Notes: generated from the sequence alone by a model not told the origin. Counted from the stretch's first letter, positions 1 through 8,170 are shown. The stretch is 10,187 bases of DNA from Acidobacteriota bacterium (GCA_021793595.1 JAJYSL010000151.1:1-10187); one strand, 5' to 3'. Numbers and translations are program-made.

Positions 1-52
1 TGTTCGGTCTATACTTGTCATGGTTTGTATCTATGCAATCCTAAGAATGCGG

Positions 53-81
53 TTGCTAAATTGAATGCTATACGTTATGAT
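53..81 (+). promoter_or_regulatory. Candidate sigma-70 promoter upstream of agaS
   Basis: A TTGCTA hexamer (53-58) is separated by exactly 17 bases from TATGAT (76-81). These match the -35 and -10 consensus at 4/6 and 5/6 positions. The surrounding 180 bases are clearly more AT-rich than the genes. This would start a transcript near base 88 and leave a 5' leader of about 115 bases before agaS. No operator palindrome of the GntR/NagR type was found. AT-rich DNA yields such matches by chance, so this is a candidate only. Confidence 0.4.
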
Positions 82-189
82 AAATTTCGTTTTGTTACCT
101 TATCGTATCTCGAAATCTGCGTTGGCTGATCTTTATTTGCAGGTTCGGACTCGCCCTTTTATATCAGCTTTTCAGTACGCCGGATGCCA

Positions 190-195
190 AAGGAG
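190..195 (+). promoter_or_regulatory. Shine-Dalgarno that decides the agaS start
   Basis: AAGGAG lies 9 bases before the GTG at 205. The in-frame ATG at 184 lies upstream of this site and has no purine-rich sequence before it. The ribosome-binding site therefore favours GTG 205 as the start. Confidence 0.55.
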
Positions 196-204
196 CATAG
201 AATT

Positions 205-1398
205 GTGAGCCGTTTGCTGAATCTCATCCAGTTGGACCAAGAAGAAAAAGAAAAGCGCGGTCTCATCCACACTCCCAGCGAAATTGCACAACAACCCTAT
301 ACGTGGGCCACTACCTTCATGAATTTTCAGCAGCGTCGCCCGGAAATCCAGGCTTACCTGCAATCCAAAGGCGTGGGCCCGGACGCCGCGGCGACCGTTC
401 ATCGCCCCATCGTTTTCTTAATTGGTGCAGGCACTTCTGATTATATTGGTCAATCCTTGATTGCGCTGCTCCGCCAGAAATGGCAATGCGAAGTGAACGC
501 AATTCCCAGCACAGATCTGCTTACGAACTTTGACGATTTCATCCTTCGCGACACCAATTATCTCTGGATTTCCTTCTCACGGTCGGGCGATAGCCCGGAA
601 GGGGTCAACGTCCTGAACAAGGCGCTCAAGGAGTATCCCAATATTTCCCACATTGTGGTTTCGTGCAACGCGCAGGGGAAAATGATTCGCGATCATCAGG
701 ATGATCCGCGTGTTTTTGGCCTGTTGCTGGACGACGCCGTGAATGATCGAGGCCTGGCCATGACCAGCTCGTATTCCAACATGGTTGTCTGCGGACAATG
801 CCTGGCGCACACCTGGACGCTGGAGGAATATGAACCGATCCTGCAGGCTTTGATTGATGCTGGAGAAAAGTTTCTTGGTGTGGCATCGGAATGCGCGGCC
901 AGTCTGGCCGACGGGCTCTATACTCGCGTGTGTTTTGTCGGCTCCGGCTCGTTGAAAGCCGTCGCAACGGAATCTGCGCTGAAGGTATCTGAGTTGACTG
1001 CCGGCCGCATTCAATCCATGTCTGAGTCGACGCTGGGATTGCGCCATGGGCCGCTCGCAGCCTTGAATGCGGAGACGTTGTTCGTCAGCTTTATTTCCAG
1101 CGATAGCCGCCGCGAACGGTATGAAGCTGATCTTCTCCGCGAGATTGGGAAAAAAGGCGTGGTCCAGACTCGAGTCGCTGTTGCCCTTCAACCCAGCAAG
1201 GAAGTTGAGAAAGAATGTGAGCACTTCTTAACGCCGGGGTTACGCGTTTCGATTCCGGACGCATATCGGCCCCCGCTCGACGTGATATTCGGCCAGTTAT
1301 TGGGGCTTTTTTTCTCGATTCGCTGCAAATTGAAACCAGATGTTCCCAGTCCTACCGGCGCGATCACCCGTGTCGTTCAGAACGTGCCCATCCACTAG
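205..1398 (+). CDS. agaS: AgaS-family SIS-domain aldose/ketose isomerase (amino-sugar phosphate deaminase)
   Basis: Two tandem SIS (sugar isomerase) domains, about residues 65-205 and 228-380 counted from GTG 205. Visible family motifs are GAGTSDY (74-80), FSRSGDSPEG (124-133), the AgaS-typical RGLAMTSS segment near 182-189, RHGP (280-283) and the C-terminal TRVVQN close to the end. The length of 397 aa is close to the ~385 aa of E. coli AgaS, and the end aligns with it. Family members act in the cytoplasm on N-acetylgalactosamine/galactosamine catabolism, converting galactosamine-6-phosphate to tagatose-6-phosphate plus ammonia; the exact substrate here is not shown by the sequence. The start is GTG 205 because of a good Shine-Dalgarno; ATG 184 would add seven residues. 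No sugar-pathway partner is visible downstream, since the next gene converges, so its operon, if any, lies to the left. A GlmS-like role is unlikely because no glutaminase domain is present. Confidence 0.88.
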   Translation: MSRLLNLIQLDQEEKEKRGLIHTPSEIAQQPYTWATTFMNFQQRRPEIQAYLQSKGVGPDAAATVHRPIVFLIGAGTSDYIGQSLIALLRQKWQCEVNAIPSTDLLTNFDDFILRDTNYLWISFSRSGDSPEGVNVLNKALKEYPNISHIVVSCNAQGKMIRDHQDDPRVFGLLLDDAVNDRGLAMTSSYSNMVVCGQCLAHTWTLEEYEPILQALIDAGEKFLGVASECAASLADGLYTRVCFVGSGSLKAVATESALKVSELTAGRIQSMSESTLGLRHGPLAALNAETLFVSFISSDSRRERYEADLLREIGKKGVVQTRVAVALQPSKEVEKECEHFLTPGLRVSIPDAYRPPLDVIFGQLLGLFFSIRCKLKPDVPSPTGAITRVVQNVPIH

Positions 1399-1404
1399 GG
1401 TGGG
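1387..1404 (+). other. Small hairpin over the agaS stop codon
   Basis: CCCATCC (1387-1393) and GGGTGGG (1398-1404) can form a 7-bp stem with one T-G wobble and the loop ACTA. The stop codon TAG (1396-1398) lies within it. No T-run follows on either strand, so it is not a standard intrinsic terminator. A second weak stem, ACTCG/CGAGT at 1457-1472, lies just after the cysG stop and also lacks a T-run. How either convergent transcript ends is not clear from the sequence. Confidence 0.25.
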
Positions 1405-1477
1405 TAGGAATCGGGCTGGAAGTCCTTGGTTGCGAATGGATCTGCCACACATTTCAACTCGCCGTCACGAGTCGACG

Positions 1478-2905
1478 CTATCGTTCCAGCGCAACAGCAT
1501 CTTCGAAAAGCTCCGATGCTACAAAATCTGGAACGACGCCATCCGATCGCTCGGCAAGCGGCCATCCTGCCAAAATAAGCATCGGCGCCGAACCTGCCTC
1601 AACATCGCTCAGTTCACGTAGGGTGGTCGTTCGACTCGCTTCATCCGGCAGCGAAACGTGACTCATCACAACGATCGGTAAATCCGTCGGCAATCCCGCC
1701 TGCAGCATGTCCCACGCAAGCGCGCGAAGATCGCGTCCGGGCATGTAAATTCCCAGCGTCGCATCGTGCGGCAGAGGCCCTCGCCAGAATGAAGGCTGAT
1801 CTTGGCCATCACTTTGCGATGCGTGATGTGCGGTCGTCAAGATTACCTTCGACGCGCTGCGCCGATCGGTCAGGGATTTTTTTGCTGCCGCGGCGGCGGC
1901 AAACATGGTGGTGACGCCGGGGACAACTTCGCATGGAATCTGCGCTTGCTCCAGTGCTTCAATCTCTTCGCCGGCGCGTCCAAAAATCAACGGGTCGCCG
2001 CTCTTCAAACGCACCACACTGGCGCCACCGCGCGCTTTCTCAATCATCAACTCGTGAATCTGCTGCTGCGTGACGCGTCGGCTGCCGCAACGTTTTCCGA
2101 CGCTGATGACGTGCGCATCATCCCCGGCGCGGTCGAGAATGGCTTGCGGGACAAGGTCATCATGCAGCACGACATCCGCCGTCGCCAGCAAATCCGCGGC
2201 CCTCAGCGTCAACAATTCAGGATCGCCGGGACCCGCGCCGACCAGATACACAGTTCCTTTCTGCGCTGTCGTGCACCCAGATTGCTTCGTCGGTTGACGC
2301 GCCGGAAACGCAAGTTGTCTCGACGGGCATGCATCCGAACTGCACACCGGACGTTCCACGAGTGTATGCAGCAGCGCCTTGCGCGCGTTTCCTGCGGGAT
2401 GCGATATCAGAATTTCGCGTCTTAAAGTGCCAAGATCATCCAACCATGTTGCCGTATCCGCCGGCAGCTGCGAGTCAATCTCTCGTCGTAGTCGCTGCGC
2501 CAGCGCAGGGCTTTCCCCGGCCGTTGAAATCGCGATTTGCAGCTTGCCGCGTTCGACGATCGACGCAAAATAGAAATCGCAATTCGGCGGATCGTCGACG
2601 GAGTTGCACAGCAGACCGCGTTTCTGCGCTGCGAGAAACACCTGGCGATTGACTTCGCGCGAATCGGTTGCGGTGACGACGAAGACCTGCCGTTCCAGGT
2701 CAGCTTCCTCGAAGCATCGCAGCTCCAACGCAATCGTGCCATTCTCCGCAAGCTGGCGAACTGCATCGCAAGCCGCCGGAGCGACCACACGCAACCGCGC
2801 CCCGGCACGCAGCAGACTGGTGATCTTTTCCAATGCGACATTGCCCGCGCCGACAACCAGGCAGGGGCGCTGCTTCAGCTTTAGAAAAATCGGAAAAAGA
2901 GTCAT
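1478..2905 (-). CDS. cysG: Siroheme synthase: precorrin-2 dehydrogenase/ferrochelatase fused to uroporphyrinogen-III C-methyltransferase
   Basis: A trifunctional CysG of 475 aa, close to the ~457 aa of the enterobacterial enzyme. The N-terminal Rossmann domain starts at once with a GAGNVA nucleotide-binding loop (19-24). The NSVDDP segment (101-106) places an Asp at 104, matching the catalytic Asp of Salmonella CysG. The C-terminal methyltransferase begins near 218 with VYLVGAGPGDPELLTL, followed by VVRLKSGDPLIFGRAGEE (297-314), VVPGVT (328-333) and IYMPGR (386-391). The usual KGGDP is KSGDP here. It makes siroheme from uroporphyrinogen III using SAM, NAD+ and Fe2+, the cofactor needed by the sulfite reductase encoded 27 bases upstream. 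I chose ATG 2905 over ATG 2926 because AAGGAA (2916-2911) is well spaced before it and the protein then starts like other CysG proteins. The linker (about 186-211) carries three Cys of unknown meaning. Confidence 0.93.
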   Translation of the reverse strand: MTLFPIFLKLKQRPCLVVGAGNVALEKITSLLRAGARLRVVAPAACDAVRQLAENGTIALELRCFEEADLERQVFVVTATDSREVNRQVFLAAQKRGLLCNSVDDPPNCDFYFASIVERGKLQIAISTAGESPALAQRLRREIDSQLPADTATWLDDLGTLRREILISHPAGNARKALLHTLVERPVCSSDACPSRQLAFPARQPTKQSGCTTAQKGTVYLVGAGPGDPELLTLRAADLLATADVVLHDDLVPQAILDRAGDDAHVISVGKRCGSRRVTQQQIHELMIEKARGGASVVRLKSGDPLIFGRAGEEIEALEQAQIPCEVVPGVTTMFAAAAAAKKSLTDRRSASKVILTTAHHASQSDGQDQPSFWRGPLPHDATLGIYMPGRDLRALAWDMLQAGLPTDLPIVVMSHVSLPDEASRTTTLRELSDVEAGSAPMLILAGWPLAERSDGVVPDFVASELFEDAVALER

Positions 2906-2932
2906 CGCATTTCCTTCATGCCGCATGGATCG

Positions 2933-4663
2933 TCAGCCGGCCGTGTGCGGAACAGGTCCGGGCGAAACGTCGCGTGCCACCGGCGCAATGGTCATACCCG
3001 CCAGCTGATCGCGAAGATCCGCATCACTGTGACGCGCGAAATAGCTGCGCAGACTCTCGCCTTCAGCGCGGCTCGCCAGATATTGCCGCAATAACCTCTC
3101 CATCGCGTCTGGAACTTCCGTTGCCGCGCAACGATATCCCACCGGGCGAGCCGTTCTCTGGTGCGCTCCCACGGCGCCTCCAACGCAGAAATAGTATGCA
3201 TCGACCATCTTGCCTTCGTGCTTGAGCTTCTTGCCCTCAATGCCGATGTCGGCAATCCAGTGTTGGCCGCAGCTGTTCGGACATCCGGTGACATTCAACT
3301 TCAACTGCTGATCGAACTCAGGAACGCGCAGCTCCATCTCTTCCACCAACCACCGCGTAAAGCCTTTCGTCTCGGTGATGGCCAGTTTGCAAAATTCGGT
3401 GCCGGTGCAGGCGATAGCGCCACGCCAGAAATTGGAACCTTCCACGCGTAGTCCAGTCGCTTCCAGCTCCTTCCGCAACTCGCCGGTGCTTGCGTTGGGA
3501 ATATTGATCAGCAACAAATTCTGCATCACCGTCAATCGCACATCGCCGCTGCCATATTTCTCCGATAGTGCTGCAACATCCGCGACCTGATCTCCGCTCA
3601 GGCGTCCACGCAAAACGGACGCACCGACATAGCTGAGTCCCGGCTGTTGCTGTGCATGGATGCCCACGTGATCGCGAAAAACACCGTTCGGCAACTCTTC
3701 TTCCGCCGCCGGTTCCAAACGATATCCCAGCCTGTCTTCCACCTCGAACAGAAATCGATCCGCGTCCCATCCCTGCTTTAGAAATAAATATTTCAGTCGC
3801 GCACGATCGCGGCTTTCACGCAGCACCTCCTGATCGCGGAAGATCTCAGTCGCTGCAAGAACCGCCGGCACAACCTGATCGGGATATAAAAACGCATTCA
3901 GCCGAACACCAAGATGCGGCTCGTTTGAAAGTCCTCCTCCGACGCGAATCGAATATCCGATTTCATCCTTCCCATTCAAACTCCTCCGCACTGCCGTCAA
4001 ACCGATGTCATTGATCTCCGGGTAACTGCACCACGAAGGGCACCCGGTGATCGAAACTTTATATTTGCGCGGCAGATTGTAAAACACTGGATTCGCCGTC
4101 AACAGGCTTGCGATCTCCAGTGCCAGAGGAGAAGCATCTGCAATCTCATCCGCTGCAATCCCAGCCAACGGGCATCCGGTCACATTGCGCGAGACGTCGC
4201 CGCACGCGCCTTTCGGAGACAGTCCCACGCCGGCGAGCACATCGACAATTTCCGGCAGCGATTCAATGGTGAGCCAGTGCAGTTGGATATTCTGGCGAAC
4301 CGTAACATCGGCGAGGTTCCGCGCATGTTGTCGCGTCAAATCCGCAATGGTCCGCAACTGGCGCGAATTCAAAATCCCGTTCGGCACGCCAACCCGCATC
4401 ATAAAGTAGTCGGTGGTTTTGCCTTCGCCGCCTTTGCCGCCAGTGACGCCAACACCATCGCCCTGGGTATAAATTCCCCACCACTTGAAGTATGCGGACG
4501 CCCATTCCGGCACCACGCTGCTGCGACCCTGGCGGGCAAATTCGCGCACTTCATTGAAAAATTCCCATGGATTTTTCTCACGCTTCAGGCGCTCCATCCG
4601 CTGCGCCGCTGTTTCCTTCACAACCGGAGCAGTCACCGCGGCAATCGTCGTCGAATCTGTCAT
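2933..4663 (-). CDS. sir: Siroheme/[4Fe-4S] assimilatory sulfite reductase (ferredoxin-type nitrite/sulfite reductase family)
   Basis: A 576-aa protein with the two repeated ferredoxin-like half domains and siroheme domains of this family. Cluster and siroheme ligands are visible as C419-X5-C425 (CTGTEFC) and C461-X3-C465 (CPNSC). Likely substrate- and siroheme-contacting basic residues are R123 (TVRQN), R159 (SRNVTGCP) and K200/K202 (LPRKYKVS). These correspond to the Arg/Arg/Lys/Lys set of E. coli sulfite reductase. The family reduces sulfite to sulfide or nitrite to ammonia with six electrons from ferredoxin. Sequence alone does not separate the two, but the location between cysH and cysG argues strongly for sulfite. 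ATG 4663 was chosen because AGGAGA (4673-4668) precedes it and its ATGA overlaps the cysH stop, giving translational coupling; an in-frame ATG at 4747 would lie deep inside cysH. No separate flavoprotein subunit (CysJ) is present, so an external ferredoxin is the likely donor. Confidence 0.9.
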   Translation of the reverse strand: MTDSTTIAAVTAPVVKETAAQRMERLKREKNPWEFFNEVREFARQGRSSVVPEWASAYFKWWGIYTQGDGVGVTGGKGGEGKTTDYFMMRVGVPNGILNSRQLRTIADLTRQHARNLADVTVRQNIQLHWLTIESLPEIVDVLAGVGLSPKGACGDVSRNVTGCPLAGIAADEIADASPLALEIASLLTANPVFYNLPRKYKVSITGCPSWCSYPEINDIGLTAVRRSLNGKDEIGYSIRVGGGLSNEPHLGVRLNAFLYPDQVVPAVLAATEIFRDQEVLRESRDRARLKYLFLKQGWDADRFLFEVEDRLGYRLEPAAEEELPNGVFRDHVGIHAQQQPGLSYVGASVLRGRLSGDQVADVAALSEKYGSGDVRLTVMQNLLLINIPNASTGELRKELEATGLRVEGSNFWRGAIACTGTEFCKLAITETKGFTRWLVEEMELRVPEFDQQLKLNVTGCPNSCGQHWIADIGIEGKKLKHEGKMVDAYYFCVGGAVGAHQRTARPVGYRCAATEVPDAMERLLRQYLASRAEGESLRSYFARHSDADLRDQLAGMTIAPVARDVSPGPVPHTAG

Positions 4664-5385
4664 TGTCTCTCCTGCAATGTAGTAAGAGGAGAGGCGCTCG
4701 TCTCCGTGAATGTGTGAATTCCGCATTCCAGTTTCCGGCCCGACCAACGCCCGGAACGAGGGTTATTCGGATCTTCCGGAATTGACGTGCATGGCTCGCA
4801 GCCGATGCTGGAATAGCCCTGACCGTACAGAGGAAGATATTCGATCTGATGACGCGAAATATAGCTCCACACCTGTTTGAAGTCCCAGTCTGCCAGCGGG
4901 CTTACCTTCAATAATGTCTTTCCCGTCGGCAACACATGCGATTCCAGCTTGCGAAGATTTTTACGCGTCGGCGACTGTTCGCGCCGCAGGCCTGTGAACC
5001 AAATGTCGTATGGCTCCAGCCCCTCCATCAATGGCGCAACCTTGCGCAGGCCACAGCAGCGCGAGGGATCGGTCTGGTTCAGGATGCCGAAGGCGGATTC
5101 CTGACCCGCCACCGACTGTTTAGCCTGCAGCGAAATTAAATTCAGTCCCCACTCCTTTGCGATCCGATCACGATACGCATACGTTTCCGTAAAGTGGTAG
5201 CCAGTGTCGAGAAACAAAACGGGAATGTTCGGCGCAATCTGGCGCAGCAGATGCAACACGACCATGTCTTCAATCTGAAAACTGTTTGTCAGGCAGGCTT
5301 TGCCTTTCTGTCGCAGCACCTGTTCCACCAGTGCGTCGGGTGCAAGACTTTCCGCAGCGTCACGATCGATATCAAAAGTTTTCAT
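4660..5385 (-). CDS. cysH: Assimilatory adenylyl-sulfate (APS) reductase, [4Fe-4S] type
   Basis: A 241-aa PP-loop-fold reductase that converts APS to sulfite and AMP using thioredoxin. Paired cysteines C110-C111 (in SRCCGLRK) and C196-x2-C199 (GCEPC) form the four-Cys [4Fe-4S] signature that separates APS reductases from the PAPS-specific CysH of E. coli, which lacks these residues. The catalytic Cys is C221 in the C-terminal ECGIH. TGLRREQSPTR (131-141) is the family's nucleotide/sulfate-binding motif, and SFQIEDMV (35-42) occupies the PP-loop. A very strong Shine-Dalgarno, GGAGGAG (5397-5391), lies 5 bases before the ATG. The start overlaps the cysN stop as ATGA, and the stop overlaps the sir start in the same way. 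The substrate preference for APS is inferred from the iron-sulfur signature and agrees with the absence of a functional APS kinase in the operon. Confidence 0.93.
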   Translation of the reverse strand: MKTFDIDRDAAESLAPDALVEQVLRQKGKACLTNSFQIEDMVVLHLLRQIAPNIPVLFLDTGYHFTETYAYRDRIAKEWGLNLISLQAKQSVAGQESAFGILNQTDPSRCCGLRKVAPLMEGLEPYDIWFTGLRREQSPTRKNLRKLESHVLPTGKTLLKVSPLADWDFKQVWSYISRHQIEYLPLYGQGYSSIGCEPCTSIPEDPNNPRSGRWSGRKLECGIHTFTETSASPLTTLQERQ

Positions 5386-7148
5386 CGGTTCTCCTCCGGA
5401 CGTGAAATTCGTAACCCCTCAACCCATGCGACGATCTGCTGCTGTAGCGAAGCATCGCCCGCATCGCGTCTCAGCGCGTCCACATCCAGCAAGCGATCCG
5501 ACTGAATCGTTGAGCTCAGCAGTTTTTTCTTTTGTTCCTGGCCTTGACGGCTCGAATACAAAACAATCATTCCCGCGGAATAAAGGCCGCGTACCAGCCC
5601 TTCACTCCACTCGCCTGGATGATGCACGTCGTCGATTGGCACGACATGCAGACCTGCTTCAAACAGCGCGCGTTCCAGTGGCGCCGCCAACGATGACTGC
5701 GCTCCCAGCCACACTGCGCCCGGATGGTGCCCGCTGCGATGGACTCGCTCCGAAATCGCGACAGGAGCGGTGGGCGAAGCTTCCGCTACCGTCTCCACGC
5801 CTGCGCTGTCCCGATCGACTCGTCGATTTACTCTGTCGAGATTTCCCGTAATCATTCCGGCGCCGACTGTCGCGTTTGTCAGCGGATCGATCAGGATGAA
5901 GCTGCCGGAATTGCGGTTCTCGGAATACAAGTCGAAGGACAGGTTCCGCGTCGCCTCAAACTCCACGATGCCGATATCGTTCAGGCCAAGATGCGACGCC
6001 AGCGGGCGCTCCATGGTATTCACGTCGATACGGCTGCGAATTTTCGTCGCCTGCACTCGCACTTCATCCGTGGCCTGGCGCATGATCCATCTTTTCTGCA
6101 AATCAAGCGGAGTCGCATGCAGCCAAACAACATTCGCGCTAAACTTGCGCGCAATATTCGGTAGTCCCTTTTCAGAAACCAGCAGATCGCCTCGGCTCAA
6201 ATCCAGTTCGTTTTCCAGTTGCAGCGTGACAGACGATCCCGTACCAGCCTGCGACAATGACCCATCGAATGTGACGATGGAGCGAACACGCGTCTTCTGC
6301 TTTGAAGGCAGCGCCACCACGCGATCCCCCGGGCGAACGGAACCGGAGATGATCTGCCCCGCAAAACCGCGGAAACTGTCGTCCGGTCGAATCACATATT
6401 GCACGGGAAAACGGAAAGCTTCCGAACTGTTCGAATCTGCGATGGGAATTTCTTCCAGATACTCCAGCAGACTGGGCCCCGTATACCAGGAAATCTTCGC
6501 ACTTCGGATGACGACGTTTTCACCTTCGAGGGCGCTGATCGGAATGCAATGAATCGTCTGCGCTCCGGAAGGAGAAATCTGCAGCGCCAGTTCCTGCAAA
6601 TCGGCTTCCACGCTCCGAAACACTTCTTCGGAGTAGTCGACCAGATCCATCTTGTTCACAGCCGCGATGATGTGCGGGATTCCCAGCAGCGCCGCAATCG
6701 TGGCGTGGCGACGCGATTGCGGCAACACGCCTTTGCGTGCATCAACCAGCACCACAGCCGCATCCGCAGTTGAAGCGCCAGTCGCCATGTTGCGCGTGTA
6801 CTGCTCATGGCCCGGAGTATCGGCGATGATAAATTTGCGCCGCGCCGTCGTAAAGTACCGATATGCGACATCGATGGTAATGCCCTGCTCGCGCTCGGCA
6901 CGCAGGCCGTCCGTCAAAAGCGAGAAGTCCATCGGCCCCGTGGAACGGTTCAGCTTGCTTTGCTGGATGGACTGCAGCTGGTCCTCGTAGATGGCCTTAG
7001 AGTCGTAGAGCAGCCGCCCAATCAATGTGGACTTGCCGTCATCGACGCTGCCCGCAGTGGTGAAGCGCAGCAGGTCGCGCTCCAGATACTGCGATAGAAA
7101 TTGCTCGAATGTATGGCCCGCGTTCGCGCTGGTTGTATGGGGATGCAT
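5382..7148 (-). CDS. cysN: Sulfate adenylyltransferase GTPase subunit CysN with degenerate C-terminal APS-kinase-like domain
   Basis: The N-terminal ~430 residues are a translation-factor-type GTPase. Visible motifs are the P-loop GSVDDGKST (33-41), the switch region near GITID (89-93), DTPGHEQ (110-116), NKMD (165-168) and the SAL motif (205-207). EF-Tu-like beta-barrel domains follow to about residue 440. With CysD it couples GTP hydrolysis to APS synthesis from ATP and sulfate. The protein is 588 aa, longer than stand-alone CysN (~475) and shorter than functional CysNC fusions (typically above 600). The tail from about 464 resembles CysC but lacks its P-loop; it is described separately. 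The start ATG 7148 shares its A with the cysD stop (TAATG), and GAGGG lies 9 bases upstream. The stop overlaps cysH. I am sure of CysN; the tail has lost kinase motifs and I would not call this a bifunctional enzyme. Confidence 0.94.
   Translation of the reverse strand: MHPHTTSANAGHTFEQFLSQYLERDLLRFTTAGSVDDGKSTLIGRLLYDSKAIYEDQLQSIQQSKLNRSTGPMDFSLLTDGLRAEREQGITIDVAYRYFTTARRKFIIADTPGHEQYTRNMATGASTADAAVVLVDARKGVLPQSRRHATIAALLGIPHIIAAVNKMDLVDYSEEVFRSVEADLQELALQISPSGAQTIHCIPISALEGENVVIRSAKISWYTGPSLLEYLEEIPIADSNSSEAFRFPVQYVIRPDDSFRGFAGQIISGSVRPGDRVVALPSKQKTRVRSIVTFDGSLSQAGTGSSVTLQLENELDLSRGDLLVSEKGLPNIARKFSANVVWLHATPLDLQKRWIMRQATDEVRVQATKIRSRIDVNTMERPLASHLGLNDIGIVEFEATRNLSFDLYSENRNSGSFILIDPLTNATVGAGMITGNLDRVNRRVDRDSAGVETVAEASPTAPVAISERVHRSGHHPGAVWLGAQSSLAAPLERALFEAGLHVVPIDDVHHPGEWSEGLVRGLYSAGMIVLYSSRQGQEQKKKLLSSTIQSDRLLDVDALRRDAGDASLQQQIVAWVEGLRISRPEENR
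5385..5759 (-). other. Vestigial APS-kinase (CysC) domain in the CysN tail
   Basis: Residues ~464-588 of CysN. The stretch HHPGAVWL, then a gap, then LAAPLERALFEAGLHV (474-502), follows the start of APS kinases, which read roughly AVWLTGLSGSGKSTLA...LERxLFxxGxxV. Where the kinase has GLSGSGKST there is only GAQSS (482-486), so the P-loop Lys and Ser/Thr are gone. The DGDNVR motif is reduced to IDDVHH (505-510). SAGMIVLYSS (524-533) matches the later strand that normally runs on into the FISPFR motif, which is absent. The lid and substrate segments are missing, making the domain about 125 aa instead of ~190. The reading frame is open throughout. What is seen is the residual similarity and missing motifs; loss of kinase activity is an inference from them. 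It may survive as a structural or assembly element. Confidence 0.7.
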
Positions 7149-8116
7149 TAGAAATAGCCCTCGCGCTTCTTCATTTCCATTGAGCCTTCCTGGTCGTGGT
7201 CAATGGTGCGGTTTTCCCGCTCCGAACGATGAAAGCCGAACATTTCTTCGATAATCTTCGGCAAAGTGTCAGCCTCGGACGCGATGGCCCCTGTGCATGG
7301 CACGCAACCCAGCGAACGCATGCGTACCTTTCGCCGCTCGGTTTTTTCTCCCGGGAGCAATGGAATGGGACCCTGGGTCAGCAGGACCGATCCGCCTCGC
7401 ACCACGACCTCGCGCTCTTTCGCCAGGTACAGCGACACGATTGGAATATTTTCTTTGTAGATGTAGAGCCAGACGTCCAACTCGGTCCAGTTCGACAACG
7501 GAAAAATGCGAATGTGCTCGCCCTTGTCGAGTTTGCCGTTGTAGTAGTTCCACAACTCCGGCCGCTGGTTGCGCGGGTCCCACTGTCCCGCGGCATCGCG
7601 GAAAGAATAAATCCGTTCCTTGGCGCGTGACTTTTCTTCATCCCGCCTGGCACCGCCAAACGCTGCATCGAAACCACCCCCCGCCAGCGCATCCAGCAGC
7701 GAGCGCGTCTTCAGCAAGCCGCAGCATTTCTGCGTTCCCAGCGCAAACGGAGTGGCTCCGTCATCGAGAGCCTGCTGATTCTTGTGGACAATCAATTCCG
7801 CGCCAATCTCTTTCACATAGCGGTCGCGAAACTCAATCATCTCGGGGAATTTGTAGCCGGTATCAACATGCAGCAAAGGAAATGGAATTTTTCCCGGATA
7901 AAACGCCTTTTGCGCCAATCGCAGCAGGACGGAGGAATCCTTGCCGATGGAATACAACATCACGGGAGCGGCAAAGCTGGCAGCCGCTTCACGGAAAATA
8001 TGGATACTCTCGGCTTCCAGCTTTTCGAGATGGCTCAATCGCGGCACGGATGGCAATTCTTCCACGCTCAACGCGGGAAGTTCATCGCATTCCTCTTCGT
8101 ATAAATATTGCGTCAT
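7148..8116 (-). CDS. cysD: Sulfate adenylyltransferase small (ATP-binding) subunit
   Basis: A 322-aa CysD, near the usual ~300 aa, and the first gene of the operon. The ATP-pyrophosphatase PP-loop SIGKDSS is at residues 56-62. Family segments include [11 protein letters not shown] (83-93), the [16 protein letters not shown] stretch (153-168), [15 protein letters not shown] (205-219) and RMRSLGC (265-271), and the protein ends in KKREGYF. It catalyses adenylation of sulfate to APS, driven by GTP hydrolysis on CysN. ATG 8116 was chosen because AGGA lies a few bases upstream and the protein then starts in register with the family. The in-frame ATG at 8185 would start within the leader terminator hairpin and add a non-conserved 23 residues. 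After GC in the conserved RSLGC region it has VPC where many homologues, as I recall them, have no second Cys, giving a CxxC (271-274). Its stop overlaps cysN by one base. Confidence 0.95.
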   Translation of the reverse strand: MTQYLYEEECDELPALSVEELPSVPRLSHLEKLEAESIHIFREAAASFAAPVMLYSIGKDSSVLLRLAQKAFYPGKIPFPLLHVDTGYKFPEMIEFRDRYVKEIGAELIVHKNQQALDDGATPFALGTQKCCGLLKTRSLLDALAGGGFDAAFGGARRDEEKSRAKERIYSFRDAAGQWDPRNQRPELWNYYNGKLDKGEHIRIFPLSNWTELDVWLYIYKENIPIVSLYLAKEREVVVRGGSVLLTQGPIPLLPGEKTERRKVRMRSLGCVPCTGAIASEADTLPKIIEEMFGFHRSERENRTIDHDQEGSMEMKKREGYF

Positions 8117-8170
8117 CGGCAGTCCTGTTCCCCTTCTTTTGTGGTTGCTGAACGGGTGGGGATTCTGCCT

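Noticed and set aside
1..129. An open frame of 42 codons running from the left edge to a TGA at 127-129, as if the end of an upstream gene.
   Set aside because: The stretch is AT-rich, shows no recognisable protein motif, and contains the candidate agaS promoter. An open frame this short at a window edge is weak evidence for a gene.
577..1224. Long minus-strand frame inside agaS, and similar long plus-strand frames opposite cysG, cysN and cysD.
   Set aside because: They lie antisense to genes with clear family motifs, have no recognisable domains and no ribosome-binding sites, and are explained by the codon bias of the real genes.
1457..1472. ACTCG/CGAGT hairpin just after the cysG stop as an operon terminator.
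   Set aside because: The stem is only 5 bp and no T-run follows on the minus strand.
2933..4747. A sulfite reductase starting at ATG 4747.
   Set aside because: It would overlap cysH by about 90 bases and add 28 non-conserved residues. ATG 4663 has a strong Shine-Dalgarno and an ATGA overlap with the cysH stop.
5385..5759. A functional bifunctional CysNC (sulfate adenylyltransferase plus APS kinase).
   Set aside because: The kinase P-loop, DGDNVR motif and central catalytic segments are missing, so an active kinase is very unlikely.
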